A DNA stretch of 64,000 bases from H111-94 sp034436045 (GCA_034436045.1 DAOTVZ010000162.1:1-64000); one strand, 5' to 3'. Positions 34,573 through 44,293 are shown, counted from the stretch's first letter. The notes: generated from the letters alone by a model not told the origin. Made by a program: numbers and translations.

Positions 34573-35751
34573 ATGAGTGAGCGAGCCGATATTATTATCG
34601 TTGGTGGGGGTGTGATGGGGTGTAGTATTGCCTACCATCTTGCCATGCAAAGAGCGGGAAAGATTATCCTGCTGGAGCGGCGGGCTATTTGTAGTGGTAC
34701 AACGGGGCGTTCAGGCGCGATTGTGCGGCAACATTATTCAAACGAATTCACCATTCGCATGGCAAAAGAGAGTCTGCACGTTTTTCAACATTTCGCGGAG
34801 ATCGTAGGGGGTGACTGTGGCTTCACGACAACCGGCATGCTGGTTCTCACTGACGAACAGGGGGCAGCCGCATTGCGTGCTAATGTGCAGATGCAGCAGC
34901 AAGAAGGTGTCAACACGCGGCTCATCAGTGCGGCAGAGGTGCCAGAGGTAGCGCCGGGCTACAGTGGCGAGGGCGTGGCGCTGGCCTGTTACGAAGAGGA
35001 TGCTGGTGTCGCCGATCCGATGGCAACAACTTTTTGTTTTGCGCAACGCGCGCGCGAACTGGGTGTGCAGATTCATGAAGGTATACAGGCAACACACATC
35101 GGCACAGAAGGCGAACGCATAACAGGAGTAGAGACGGCACAGGGTACCTTTTCTGCGCCGATTGTCATTCTAGCCGCGAACGTGTGGAGCGTCTCCCTTG
35201 CTGCACCGCTCGGCATTACACTTCCTATTATTGCTACGCGCCACCCTATGCTGGTCCTGCGTCGCCCCAACGATGTCGGCGGGCGCTTCGGCCTACATGC
35301 CGTCTGCCTGGACCTGACACGCTCAATTTATCTCCGCCCGGATATTGGTGGTGCCACCCTGGTTGGCTCGACAGAGGATGTGCTAACACCAAGCGACCCC
35401 GACCATTACGCACAAGGCTTAACAGAAGAGGAGATCAGCTATTTTCAGCGCCAGGGCCAGCAAACCTTTCCGGCGCTGGCACGGGCCGTCCCGCGCGGCA
35501 ATTGGGCCGGTATCTACGACGACGCCCGCGACTACCACCCCATCCTCGATCAACTCCCCCACTACCAGGGCCTCTACTGCGCCGCCGGTTTCAGTGGTCA
35601 TGGCTTCAAACTCGCACCGATAGTCGGGCAATGGATGGCTCACTATATACTCACAGGCCAGAAACCAGCCGATATGGAACACTTCACTTTTGATCGCTTC
35701 GCGCGGGGAACAGAGATTCGCCCACGTTACCCTTCGGGAGTACTGGGATAA
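34573..35751 (+). CDS. FAD-dependent amine/sarcosine oxidase-like enzyme (DAO family)
   Basis: A 392-residue D-amino-acid-oxidase-family flavoprotein. The N-terminal GxGxxG loop is ADIIIVGGGVMGCSIAYHLA, then LLERRAICSGTTGRSG, the pattern of sarcosine oxidase beta and related secondary-amine oxidases. The C-terminal FAD contact is LYCAAGFSGHGFKLAPIVG. It oxidises N-methyl amino acids or similar amines to imines with H2O2 or an electron acceptor; the substrate is not clear. AAGGAG sits 9-10 bases before ATG 34573. Confidence 0.88.
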   Translation: MSERADIIIVGGGVMGCSIAYHLAMQRAGKIILLERRAICSGTTGRSGAIVRQHYSNEFTIRMAKESLHVFQHFAEIVGGDCGFTTTGMLVLTDEQGAAALRANVQMQQQEGVNTRLISAAEVPEVAPGYSGEGVALACYEEDAGVADPMATTFCFAQRARELGVQIHEGIQATHIGTEGERITGVETAQGTFSAPIVILAANVWSVSLAAPLGITLPIIATRHPMLVLRRPNDVGGRFGLHAVCLDLTRSIYLRPDIGGATLVGSTEDVLTPSDPDHYAQGLTEEEISYFQRQGQQTFPALARAVPRGNWAGIYDDARDYHPILDQLPHYQGLYCAAGFSGHGFKLAPIVGQWMAHYILTGQKPADMEHFTFDRFARGTEIRPRYPSGVLG

Positions 35752-35939
35752 TATCACAGTATGGACATCAGCACCAGAATTTCCGTGAACTTCTACTATC
35801 TCTCTGCAAACAGCAAGCGAGCCATCTATCACCAGGAATGACTCGACTACGGAGCAGGGCTTACACAACTATAAGATGAGCAATCAGACAGGCAACATTA
35901 TTAAGTTTATATACAGTAAAACAATAATAACATGCAAGA

Positions 35940-35973
35940 CGGTATGAACGTGCGAAACCACACGTCCATACCG
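35940..35973. terminator. Hairpin between convergent DAO oxidase and HEAT-repeat genes
   Basis: CGGTATGAACGTG and CACGTCCATACCG pair with one mismatch around an 8-base loop. It lies 6 bases before the stop of the reverse-strand HEAT gene and is placed to serve both genes. The remaining bases from 35752 show nothing else. Confidence 0.7.
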
Positions 35974-35979
35974 GATTGA

Positions 35980-37044
35980 TCAGATCCGCGCTGGCTCAAT
36001 CAGGCCGTCATTGATCAGGCGCGTGAGGGCTTTTTGCGCAGACACCGGCGTGGCAACCAGGGGTGCAGGCCCATGCATATCCTGCACGACAGGCTCCAGG
36101 TATGGGCCAAAACGCGGGTCATGGCGATAGACATCGCGCAGGACATAAGAGGTCGTCTCGATCATCCAGCGCGATGGCTCGGCATTCATCAACAGGCGCA
36201 GGACCGGCTCAAGGCAATTTTTGCCAAAGCGCGCTACCTCTTTAGCAGCCATCCAGGCTACGGCGTGATCTGGATCATGCAGAGCCTGCACAAGCGTAGG
36301 CAAAGCGCGTGTGTCAGCAATCTCTCCCAGCGCACGCACACACTGCCAGCGTATCCAGGCCGAACCAGTGGCAAATTTCTCCAACAAAGCCGGAACGGCA
36401 GGACGGCCAATCTGCACCAGGGCCGTACTGATCTGGCTGGCCAGTTGTTCGTCGTCACCGCTGAACGCATTTAGCAAGGCCGGTACCGCACTGGTATCCC
36501 GAATACGGCCCAGCGCCTTGGCCGCCTGGATGCGCACCGAGGGAGCGGGGTCATGCAGAGCCTCGATCAACGGTTGCACAGCGTCACGTGTGCCCATAAT
36601 GCCCAGGATATAAATTGCAGCTTCACGCATGGAAGGTCGATTACTGCGCAGGGCCTTCAATAACACACGCTCAGCCCACACCTCATCCATACCGGAGCCA
36701 GGCAAAAACAGCGTGCGCAAACGTGTACGGGCATGGGCAGTGCGCAGAGGTCTTGGCGTGACGAAGGGCTTTCCGGCCCATGTGCCATCGGCAATAAACT
36801 CCAGCAGGTATTCTGCTAAGCGATCATCTGGCATATTCGCTACCGCCTCAACGGCGCGCGGGTCATCGTCAAGAATCCAGAGCATGAGTCGCCAGGCGGC
36901 ACCGCGCCGTCCCTCCGCTGCTTGCTGGGCGAGGACAATAGGATGGGTTGAGCCTCTTTCGGGGGGTACATCAGGGGCGGGTGTGGTAGAGGCATCCGCT
37001 CGTATCACCGGGTTTTGGTTTGATAACGGATCAGAAGGTGCCAT
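35980..37044 (-). CDS. HEAT-repeat scaffold protein
   Basis: A 354-residue soluble protein with at least four HEAT/PBS-lyase-type repeats, such as AAIYILGIMGTRDAVQPLIE, SVRIQAAKALGRIRD and QCVRALGEIADTRALPTLVQ. The first 35 residues are Pro- and Ser-rich. HEAT proteins form helical solenoids that bind other proteins. No specific partner is indicated by its neighbours. The ATG at 37044 follows AAGGAGGAAGC, much better than any upstream start in the open frame. Confidence 0.85.
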   Translation of the reverse strand: MAPSDPLSNQNPVIRADASTTPAPDVPPERGSTHPIVLAQQAAEGRRGAAWRLMLWILDDDPRAVEAVANMPDDRLAEYLLEFIADGTWAGKPFVTPRPLRTAHARTRLRTLFLPGSGMDEVWAERVLLKALRSNRPSMREAAIYILGIMGTRDAVQPLIEALHDPAPSVRIQAAKALGRIRDTSAVPALLNAFSGDDEQLASQISTALVQIGRPAVPALLEKFATGSAWIRWQCVRALGEIADTRALPTLVQALHDPDHAVAWMAAKEVARFGKNCLEPVLRLLMNAEPSRWMIETTSYVLRDVYRHDPRFGPYLEPVVQDMHGPAPLVATPVSAQKALTRLINDGLIEPARI

Positions 37045-37309
37045 ACGCTTCCTCCTTGAGCCATGAGTTAGCTCCTTGTTGCAGGAGTTCGCTACCTCGG
37101 TATGCCACGAGAGACACACCACTAAAGTTACATTCCACGAGGGCAAGACTGACATTTTTAGTATAGCATATCCTGACCTTTCCTCTGAACCTCGGTTTCT
37201 CCCCCAATGAACGTGCGAAAGCCTGATTTATTCAAACGACACCGGAAGAGTTTGCCCGACAAAACATATTTTGTGTTAATAGATGCTTTACTAGTAATCA
37301 GCAACTATA

Positions 37310-37352
37310 AGAGCAATATAGCTATACTTATACCGTATAGCCATATTGCTCT
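37310..37352 (-). terminator. Terminator-like hairpin after the molybdenum hydroxylase gene
   Basis: AGAGCAATATGGCTATAC pairs with GTATAGCTATATTGCTCT (one mismatch) around a 7-base loop, followed on the reverse strand by TTATAGTT. It lies 20 bases after the stop codon. The rest of the 328-base gap (37045-37372) should hold the HEAT gene promoter and shows no gene. Confidence 0.75.
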
Positions 37353-37372
37353 CTTTCCGTTCACAAGCTAGA

Positions 37373-39709
37373 TTATGCATTTGCATGTAATGCCGTATAC
37401 AGGCGTTCAGGCGTAATGGGCAATTGCGTAACGCGCGCACCAACGGCATCGTAGATGGCATTGGCGATGGCCGCACCAACAGGGACGACCGGTGGCTCGC
37501 CGACACCTTTCGCTCCGTAAGGGCCGAACGAGGATGGGATTTGTACCAGCAACGTCGTAATGTTAGGGACATCCTTACTAAGCGGTAGAGCATAATCCAT
37601 CAGTGTCTGCGTCAATAACTGACCATTCTCATCATAGACAAAGCCCTCGAAGAGTGCCCAGCCCAGTCCCTGGGTGACACCCCCATAAATCTGGCCCTCG
37701 ACCTCCGCCGGGTTGATGGCAAAACCAACATCTTGAGCCGCGACATAGGCCAGCACACGTACCTCGCCGGTTTCGGGGTCAACAGCAACCTTTGCCAGAT
37801 GCGCAGCATACATGGGGGAATTGCGTCGGGCAACCGCGCGACCACGTCCATATACCGGCTCGTATTGACCGGCAAAACGCATAGACTCTCCGGCGATCTG
37901 GGCCAGCGTGACACTCTTATTCGGCACACCCCGCACGACAACTCTGTCACCCTCAATATTTAAGTCATCTACGGCGGCCTCCAGCATGTCACTGGCAATC
38001 GACAGAATCTGATTACGCGCGTCCCGTGCCGCTGCCAGCACCGCCGCCCCCATCGTATAGATCGTCTTACTGCCGCCCGTGCCACCACTATACGGCATGG
38101 TATCCGTGTTATCATGCGCTACATTGACGCTTGCAGAAGACACACCTAGCGCCTCCGCAGCAATCAGCGCCATCGAGGTATCGGAGCCGGTGAGATCAAC
38201 CGTGCCGATAATGACTGTGATCGAGCCATCGCGCTCCAGGCGACAGGCCGCTGCCGCCGGTTCGATACCGCCGGGCCAGCCACCTACAGCGATGCCCAGA
38301 CCAACCTTCCAACCCTCCAGACCCTCCGGTACGGCTCTTTCAGACGCGCGATTGACCCATAGCGGATGTTGTTCAAGTGCCTCTATGCATTCCAGCAGAC
38401 CGATACGCGGCCATGTGGGATTGCGCTTATCCATCGTCGGGTCGCCCTCCCTGAGCGCGTTCAGCTTGCGAAATGTAATATCGTCCATGTTGAGTTGCCG
38501 ACAAAGTTCACTCACCAGCGACTCCAGGGCAAAGGTAGCCTGCGGCGCGGTAGGAGCGCGATAGGCCCCTACGCTGACCTTGTTGGTCAGCACTTCGTAA
38601 CAAACGATGTCGATATTGGAACAACGATAGCTGCTGGTCAGGATATGACCGGCCAGCGCGGCCCCCGCGCCAGGGTATGCACCTGTGTCCAGAATGACTT
38701 TTCCCTGCATTGCTACCAGCGTACCATCGCGCTTCGCCCCCAGTTTGAGCGTGATGATGGCCTGGGGTGCAGGATTGCCCGCCAGCAGATCATCCTGGCG
38801 TGTATAGACCAGGCGAACGGGTCTGCGCACCGCGTAGGCAACCGCAGCTCCTAGCGGCTCGATCAGGCCAAATTTGCCGCCAAATGCACCACCGATGGGC
38901 AAGGACTCGACGTGAATCTGGCGCTCCGGCAACTCAAGCGCCTGAGCAATGCTGGTGCGCACACCAAATAGTGCCTGCGTACTGGGCCAGACCGTTATCT
39001 GCGTGCCAAACTGGTCGGGCATAGCGGTGATGGACTGCGGCTCCATATACGATTGATGCACAAAACTGGTGCGATACGTCCGCTCAACCACGACCTCGGC
39101 CTCGCGCCAGCCCGCCTCAATATCACCCGCTTTCAGGTGCGTTCTATCGCTCACATTCTGCGATAGCGGTTCCTGTTGCTCCTCGGCCACCTGCTCACCA
39201 CCCACAGCAGCATGAGCATCACCACCAGCGATTTCGGATACCTCATCCTTGCTACGCGAGCGGGCCGGTGGCGCATTGGGATCCATCGCCGCGAGCGGGT
39301 CGATTACGACAGGCAACGGCTCATATTCTACATCGACAAGGCTGGCCCCATCTTCGGCTGCCGCTTCGGTTTCTGCGACTACGACGGCGACAGGATGGCC
39401 ATGCCAGAAGACCTCATCGATAGCCAGTGGCGATTGCGCGCGCGAAGGGCTACCAGCATGTGCCATTTTCAACGTCTTACCGGTCAAGACGGCAACAACG
39501 CCTTCAACTGCCGCAGCCGCCGAGGTATCAATCTGCCTGATACGCGCGTGCGCATAGGGACTTAGCACCAGGCGCGCGTGCAACAGACCAGGAACAACAA
39601 TATCGCCAGCATACTTTGCTCGGCCCGTCAGTTTTTCCGGCGAATCCAGACGCCGTGTTGCCTTGCCAACAGCAGCATGCGATGCATTCTTGTCAATGGT
39701 TTGTGTCAT
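37373..39709 (-). CDS. Xanthine dehydrogenase family molybdenum-binding subunit
   Basis: A 778-residue large subunit of a molybdenum hydroxylase. It has the N-terminal aldehyde oxidase/xanthine dehydrogenase a/b hammerhead domain (RRLDSPEKLTGRAKYAGDIV) and the long Moco-binding part with GGAFGGKFG, YRAPTAPQATFALES, GTGGSKT and AKGVGEPPVVP, which contains the catalytic Glu. The FAD and [2Fe-2S] subunits are not adjacent, so partners must be encoded elsewhere. A Glu/Gln-rich insertion (EQVAEEQQEPLSQN) lies near residue 180. GGAG precedes ATG 39709. Confidence 0.93.
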   Translation of the reverse strand: MTQTIDKNASHAAVGKATRRLDSPEKLTGRAKYAGDIVVPGLLHARLVLSPYAHARIRQIDTSAAAAVEGVVAVLTGKTLKMAHAGSPSRAQSPLAIDEVFWHGHPVAVVVAETEAAAEDGASLVDVEYEPLPVVIDPLAAMDPNAPPARSRSKDEVSEIAGGDAHAAVGGEQVAEEQQEPLSQNVSDRTHLKAGDIEAGWREAEVVVERTYRTSFVHQSYMEPQSITAMPDQFGTQITVWPSTQALFGVRTSIAQALELPERQIHVESLPIGGAFGGKFGLIEPLGAAVAYAVRRPVRLVYTRQDDLLAGNPAPQAIITLKLGAKRDGTLVAMQGKVILDTGAYPGAGAALAGHILTSSYRCSNIDIVCYEVLTNKVSVGAYRAPTAPQATFALESLVSELCRQLNMDDITFRKLNALREGDPTMDKRNPTWPRIGLLECIEALEQHPLWVNRASERAVPEGLEGWKVGLGIAVGGWPGGIEPAAAACRLERDGSITVIIGTVDLTGSDTSMALIAAEALGVSSASVNVAHDNTDTMPYSGGTGGSKTIYTMGAAVLAAARDARNQILSIASDMLEAAVDDLNIEGDRVVVRGVPNKSVTLAQIAGESMRFAGQYEPVYGRGRAVARRNSPMYAAHLAKVAVDPETGEVRVLAYVAAQDVGFAINPAEVEGQIYGGVTQGLGWALFEGFVYDENGQLLTQTLMDYALPLSKDVPNITTLLVQIPSSFGPYGAKGVGEPPVVPVGAAIANAIYDAVGARVTQLPITPERLYTALHANA

Positions 39710-39926
39710 GGGAAAGTTCTCCAGGTGAAAGGTAATCACATAGCATGGTTAAAGTCTATAACATCGCCTGCTCAATTGCAAACTGGATGTGAGCTATATT
39801 CTTCTGCCTTCCGAGAGAGCTTCTGAAAAGCATGGTGTGGTAGACTACGAATAGAAGAATAAGCACCAACTTTCTTTCCTGCTAAAGTTAGATTGACCAT
39901 AGGAAGTAGCAGAGGAGCATATAGCC

Positions 39927-41255
39927 ATGCCGAAAATCGATGGCGATCATGTCTTTGGGTTCGATACCCTGTCTATACATGCAGGCCAGCGGCCAGACCC
40001 GGCCACAGGAGCCAGGGCCGTACCCATCTATCAGACAACCTCGTTCGTATTCGACGATAGCGATCATGCCGCTCACCTTTTTGCCTTGCAACGCTTTGGC
40101 AACATCTACACCCGTATCATGAATCCCACCACCGCTGCCTTTGAGGAACGCATCGCCGCGTTGGAAGGCGGCACGGGCGCAGTAGCAACAGCGTCGGGTA
40201 TGGCAGCACAGATGGTCACGATGATGACGCTGCTGCGCCCCGGCGATGAGATCGTTTCATCCAGCAGCCTCTACGGCGGCACGCACACACAATTTGATCT
40301 TACCTTGCGCACCTGGGGCGTCAAAACCATCTTCGTTGATAGCACCGACCCGGAGAACTATCGCCGCGCTATCACGCCGCGCACCCGTGCGCTCTACGGC
40401 GAGACTATCGGCAATCCACGCGGCGATGTGCTAGACATCCGTGCCGTTGCCGATATCGCGCACGAAGCTGGCATCCCGCTCATCATCGACAACACCTTCG
40501 CCACGCCCTATCTCTGCTGTCCCTTCGAGCATGGAGCCGATATCGTCGTGCATTCCGCCACTAAATTCATCGGCGGTCATGGCACCTCTATCGCGGGCGT
40601 GCTGATCGAGTCGGGCAAGTTCCCATGGGATAACGGCAACTTCCCACATATCGTTGATCCCTCGCCCGGCTATCATGGCGTGCGCTTCTACGAAACCTTC
40701 GGCGATTTCGCCTTTGTGATGAAAGCGCGTGTAGAGACGTTGCGCGATACCGGCCCCTGCCTCAGCCCATTCAACGCTTTCTTACTCTTGCAGGGTCTGG
40801 AGACACTTTCGCTGCGCATGGAACGCCATTGTCAGAACGCCGTGCAGGTAGCGAAGTTCCTGCAAGAGCATCCTGCCGTCAGTTGGGTACACTATCCCGG
40901 CTTGCCCGACGATCAGTTCTATCCTCTGGCACAACGCTACCTGCCGCGCGGCGCAGGCTCCATCTTCACTTTCGGCATCAAAGGCGGCTATGAGGCAGGC
41001 AAGACCTTCATTAATAGTGTGCGTCTGCTCTCACACCTGGCAAACGTTGGTGATGCGCGCAGCCTGATTATTCATCCGGCCAGCACTACACACCAGCAAC
41101 TTTCAGAGGAAGACCAGCTCGCGGGTGGCGTGACTCCCGACCAGATTCGCATCTCGGTCGGCCTGGAAAATATTGAAGATATTCTGTGGGATCTCGATCA
41201 GGCACTTAACAAAGCCACGAGCAAGACCACTATTGCCGTTCAGCGTCAATACTAG
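39927..41255 (+). CDS. metY: O-acetylhomoserine sulfhydrylase
   Basis: A 442-residue PLP enzyme of the Cys/Met metabolism family. FDTLSIHAGQRPDPATGARA with TTSFVFDD and the PLP lysine in HSATKFIGGHGTSIAG mark O-acetylhomoserine aminocarboxypropyltransferase, which makes homocysteine from O-acetylhomoserine and sulfide. GAGGAG lies about 10 bases upstream of the start. The upstream 216 bases show no SAM riboswitch pattern. The CoA-binding gene follows 14 bases later. Confidence 0.95.
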   Translation: MPKIDGDHVFGFDTLSIHAGQRPDPATGARAVPIYQTTSFVFDDSDHAAHLFALQRFGNIYTRIMNPTTAAFEERIAALEGGTGAVATASGMAAQMVTMMTLLRPGDEIVSSSSLYGGTHTQFDLTLRTWGVKTIFVDSTDPENYRRAITPRTRALYGETIGNPRGDVLDIRAVADIAHEAGIPLIIDNTFATPYLCCPFEHGADIVVHSATKFIGGHGTSIAGVLIESGKFPWDNGNFPHIVDPSPGYHGVRFYETFGDFAFVMKARVETLRDTGPCLSPFNAFLLLQGLETLSLRMERHCQNAVQVAKFLQEHPAVSWVHYPGLPDDQFYPLAQRYLPRGAGSIFTFGIKGGYEAGKTFINSVRLLSHLANVGDARSLIIHPASTTHQQLSEEDQLAGGVTPDQIRISVGLENIEDILWDLDQALNKATSKTTIAVQRQY

Positions 41256-41269
41256 AGGGAAATAACCGT

Positions 41270-41791
41270 ATGACACAGCAACCACAGCAACCACAATTGC
41301 AGTTACAACCTCCCGGCATGCCGGATATGTATGACCGTCTGCATCTCTTGCAGCAATATCGGCACGTGGCAATTGTTGGTGTTTCGGCAGACCCTTATCG
41401 GCCCAGCCACTTCGTTGCCATCTATCTGCAAGCTGAGGGCTACGACATCGTGCCGATCAACCCGCGCTACGCCGGACAAACCCTGCTGGGACGGCCTGTG
41501 TATAGCACGCTGAGCGAGGCCAGAGCGGCGGGCGAACAGATCGAAATCGTGGATGTGTTTCGCAAAGCCGAAGACACACCACCGGTAGCACGCGAGGCGG
41601 TGCAGATCGGCGCGAAGGTTCTCTGGCTCCAGCTCGGCATTCGCAACGAAGAGGCACGCCAGATCGCGCAAGAGGCGGGCCTGACCTTCGTGCAAGACCG
41701 CTGCATAAAAATCGAACATGCGCGCTTCTTCGGCGGTCTGCACACCGTCGGCCTGAATACCGGCGTCGTGCTGGCCCGCAAACTATCCTAA
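41270..41791 (+). CDS. CoA-binding domain protein
   Basis: A 173-residue single-domain CoA_binding_2 protein (VAIVGVSADPYRPSHFVAIY, NPRYAGQTLLGRPVYSTL, IEIVDVFRKAEDT, LWLQLGIRNEEA), like YccU. The fold is the Rossmann CoA-binding domain seen in succinyl-CoA synthetase alpha. The N-terminus has a Gln-rich tract (TQQPQQPQLQLQP). It is cotranscribed with metY, a recurrent pairing, and may sense or bind acyl-CoA, but the role is unproven. Confidence 0.88.
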   Translation: MTQQPQQPQLQLQPPGMPDMYDRLHLLQQYRHVAIVGVSADPYRPSHFVAIYLQAEGYDIVPINPRYAGQTLLGRPVYSTLSEARAAGEQIEIVDVFRKAEDTPPVAREAVQIGAKVLWLQLGIRNEEARQIAQEAGLTFVQDRCIKIEHARFFGGLHTVGLNTGVVLARKLS

Positions 41792-41821
41792 AAAATCATC
41801 GGGATAGAATAATGAACTTTT

Positions 41822-42011
41822 CCCCCGACGTAGGGGCGTGATTGATCACGCCCTGCTCTCCCATGCCTGCTCGCCCGCCCGTCGATGCGCTTGCTGGGCG
41901 TGATCAATCACGCCCCTACCTCGGGGGAAAAATTTCTTCGTCATGCCCTCAGAGGGGGGCAACGAGCCAGCAGGGTGTGCACTAGCTGGGCGTGATCAAT
42001 CACGCCCCTAC
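41822..42011. repeat. GTAGGGGCGTGAT palindromic repeat cluster, locus 2
   Basis: Three full 24-base copies: 41830-41853 (plus), 41896-41919 (inverted) and 41988-42011 (inverted). The first two, with their CCCCCGA/TCGGGGG flanks, can form one long hairpin from 41822 to about 41928. The central dinucleotide here gives GATTGATC instead of GATTCATC. The 275-base gap between the CoA-binding and AbrB genes has no other feature. Confidence 0.9.
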
Positions 42012-42066
42012 GGTATTGGCTATTGCCGGTTTCGGTCGGGAAAATTCATAATCCTAATGCTGATGC

Positions 42067-42270
42067 TCATTTGCGATAACGAGGCTCAACCTTTTGATAA
42101 GCCTCCCACGCATCCTGCACATCGTCAGTCGCACGTGTAAGCATGATACGGTCTCCAGAAACCTCAATAGCGATCTCATCATTTTCATGCAAGTGAAGAG
42201 ATTCTATAATAGACGGGGGCAACGTAACCGTCATCGAATTACCAACCTTACGTAGTTTAACGATCTGCAT
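42067..42270 (-). CDS. AbrB/MazE-type DNA-binding protein (antitoxin-like)
   Basis: A 67-residue protein with the SpoVT/AbrB swapped-hairpin fold: IVKLRKVGNSMTVTLPPSII, then LHLHENDEIAIEVSGDRIML. Such proteins are MazE-like antitoxins or small repressors. No mazF- or vapC-like toxin overlaps it on either side; the next gene is divergent and encodes a predicted nuclease-fold protein. AGAGGAG precedes the start. It may be a stand-alone regulator or a lost toxin partner. Confidence 0.85.
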   Translation of the reverse strand: MQIVKLRKVGNSMTVTLPPSIIESLHLHENDEIAIEVSGDRIMLTRATDDVQDAWEAYQKVEPRYRK

Positions 42271-42386
42271 CACATTCTCCTCTCGCTAAGAGATGGCTCG
42301 CATATATACAAAAGTATATACATCTATACGAAATATATCAAGAAAAAGATATAGATAAAACCGTTTCATGATATCGAGGGAGTAGC

Positions 42387-43211
42387 ATGGAGAACACAAG
42401 CCAGAACATACCAGACGAATTTGAACTGATGCTACGCCGACAGGGATGGCATCTCATTCGCCATCGCCCTGAGCAATCCGACCCCAGGGTGATTCGGTTG
42501 GTGCCACTGGCGGGACAGGATGAGGAAGAGGCGCGCCATATCTTCTACGGAGCGTTTGGCGATAACACGTTTCGCAAACTACTCAGGCATATCTTTTTTC
42601 ATAAACAGTGCAGCTATGATGAATTGCGGCGCATCTGTCGGGGCGAAGAGAAGCTGGCACAGCATCTCGCGTTTATGCAGCAGTATGGCCTGATCGAACG
42701 CGCGGGCGAGACAATCTACAAGGGGGAACGCTATCAGCACATCCACAATCTTGGCCCGACACTGGAATGGTACGTGGCGGAGTGGTTTCGCAACTGGCTC
42801 CAGGTACCTGCGCGACACGGTGTCGCCATCAAAGGGGTGGCCGATGGCGGCGACCTGGATGTGGTAGCCTTCGTGGATAGCGCGCGCGTGATGGTCGAGT
42901 GCAAATCTGGCAGCGCGGCGCAGATCACCGAAAACGAGTTCCGATTGTTTCTGCGGCGTGCCGCCGAGTTCAATCCAGAGATCGCTGTGCTGCTTATCGA
43001 TACCGAGAGCCAGCTTGATGCACAGATCGCGCTGCTCAACCGTCTGCGCACCGGCGGCGACGAGATCAGCCCGCAGGACACGCATCACAACCTGTACTGG
43101 GGTGTACGCAACGTCTACGTTACCAACCCGCGCGTCAGCATCGCCGATTCGCTCTCCGCCGTCCTACGCCTGTATTTCTCGAAGATACGCCATAAAGCGT
43201 TTCTGTGGTAG
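42387..43211 (+). CDS. Predicted winged-helix plus PD-(D/E)XK nuclease-fold protein
   Basis: A 274-residue protein I cannot assign to a named family. Residues about 55-120 are helical and resemble a winged helix (QCSYDELRRICRGEEKLAQH). The C-terminal part shows a PD-(D/E)XK-like pattern: GGDLDVVAFVD (Asp156/158) and VMVECKSGS (Glu171, Lys173), preceded by a helix with Glu127. Such folds occur in nucleases of restriction, repair and defence. GAGGGAG lies before the ATG. The divergent AbrB-type gene is 116 bases away. Confidence 0.65.
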   Translation: MENTSQNIPDEFELMLRRQGWHLIRHRPEQSDPRVIRLVPLAGQDEEEARHIFYGAFGDNTFRKLLRHIFFHKQCSYDELRRICRGEEKLAQHLAFMQQYGLIERAGETIYKGERYQHIHNLGPTLEWYVAEWFRNWLQVPARHGVAIKGVADGGDLDVVAFVDSARVMVECKSGSAAQITENEFRLFLRRAAEFNPEIAVLLIDTESQLDAQIALLNRLRTGGDEISPQDTHHNLYWGVRNVYVTNPRVSIADSLSAVLRLYFSKIRHKAFLW

Positions 43212-43275
43212 AGACACGAGAATGCCACCTTACAACCGGCCCCTACACCACGAGCACCATATCCACGCCATACGG

Positions 43276-44160
43276 CTATAAGAAGTTTGGTACAACGGTG
43301 GAGATGAAGCGCTCTACCGTCTCGACATCGGGGAAGCGGAAGATGAAGTGGCTGACGCCCAGCGCGTGAAACTGCTCGATTTCGCGTGTCACCTCGGCGG
43401 CGTTACCCGCTACGTAGTGCTTTTGCGGATGCCGCACCACCTGGGATGGGTTTTCGGAGACACTGAGCGTTGCCAGATAGGTTAGTTTGAGTGTTGAGAA
43501 ATCGCGGCCAACCCGTTCGCAGTGCTGCTTGAGAACAGAGAGTTTGCGCGCATAGGTTGCAACATCTACTGAGTTATAATTCCACCAGTCGGCGTAGCGC
43601 GCGACAATCGACAGGGTACGCTGCTCGCCGCCACCACCGATCAGCAGAGGAATCATGGGGTCGGGACGAGGAGAACAATAGGCATCATGAATCTGATAGT
43701 GCTGACCCTCGAAGGTTGCAGGCTGTGTGCGCCACAGGAGACGAATGATCTGTGCCGCCTCTTCAAGCTGCGCCATGCGTGTGCCGACAGGAGGATAGGG
43801 ATAGCCATAGGCACGATACTCATCCTCTTTCCAGCCTGCGCCCAGGCCCAGAATCACGCGCCCGCCTGAGAGGATCTGCACATTGGCGGCCATCTTCGCC
43901 AGCAGAGCAGGATTGCGATAGGACTGCGACAGCACCAGCGTTCCCAGTTTGAATTGCGGATGCAACGCCGCCAAGTAGGTCAGCGTCGTAAAGCTTTCCA
44001 GCATGTCGGTGGCTTCCCATTGCAAATGATCTTCAACCCAGATAGTGCTGAAGCCTGCTGTCAGGGCCTGAATGCTACGCTCGTTCTCCGCTATGATCTC
44101 TTGCAAAGAACGCCCCTGCTCATAGGGTTTGAGCATGAAACCGAAGTCAAGTTCTGCCAT
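43276..44160 (-). CDS. Luciferase-like (LLM class) flavin/F420-dependent oxidoreductase
   Basis: A 294-residue TIM-barrel protein of the bacterial luciferase-like family (LGTLVLSQSYRNPALLAKMA, GRVILGLGAGWKEDEYRAYG, IPLLIGGGGEQRTLSIVARY). Members use FMNH2 or F420 to oxidise or reduce organic substrates. The pattern is typical of the F420-dependent group seen in Actinobacteria and Chloroflexi, but the cofactor cannot be decided from sequence alone. It is monocistronic, with a ribosome site just before the ATG. Confidence 0.88.
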   Translation of the reverse strand: MAELDFGFMLKPYEQGRSLQEIIAENERSIQALTAGFSTIWVEDHLQWEATDMLESFTTLTYLAALHPQFKLGTLVLSQSYRNPALLAKMAANVQILSGGRVILGLGAGWKEDEYRAYGYPYPPVGTRMAQLEEAAQIIRLLWRTQPATFEGQHYQIHDAYCSPRPDPMIPLLIGGGGEQRTLSIVARYADWWNYNSVDVATYARKLSVLKQHCERVGRDFSTLKLTYLATLSVSENPSQVVRHPQKHYVAGNAAEVTREIEQFHALGVSHFIFRFPDVETVERFISTVVPNFL

Positions 44161-44241
44161 CTATGTCTCCTGTCCAACAGTTCTCCTCTATCCCCCATTA
44201 TACCATGCTCAACCATGCGCAAAATTGCTGTCCGTGAACTA

Positions 44242-44270
44242 TTGACAAGGAATGGGGAGTCCGCTATACT
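44242..44270 (+). promoter_or_regulatory. Promoter of tRNA-His
   Basis: A perfect TTGACA (44242-44247) and TATACT (44265-44270) are 17 bases apart. The start point would be about 18 bases upstream of the tRNA. Confidence 0.85.
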
Positions 44271-44293
44271 AAAGCACGTGCTAAACAAGCTGT

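Noticed and set aside
35419..35868. 149-residue reverse-strand protein antisense to the FAD oxidase
   Set aside because: It mostly mirrors the coding strand of a well-supported DAO-family gene and has no domain of its own.
39740..39926. SAM riboswitch upstream of metY
   Set aside because: No conserved S-box blocks are found in the short leader.
41822..42011. CRISPR array
   Set aside because: Repeats are palindromic, in both orientations and irregularly spaced, with no cas genes. They fit a dispersed palindromic repeat family better.
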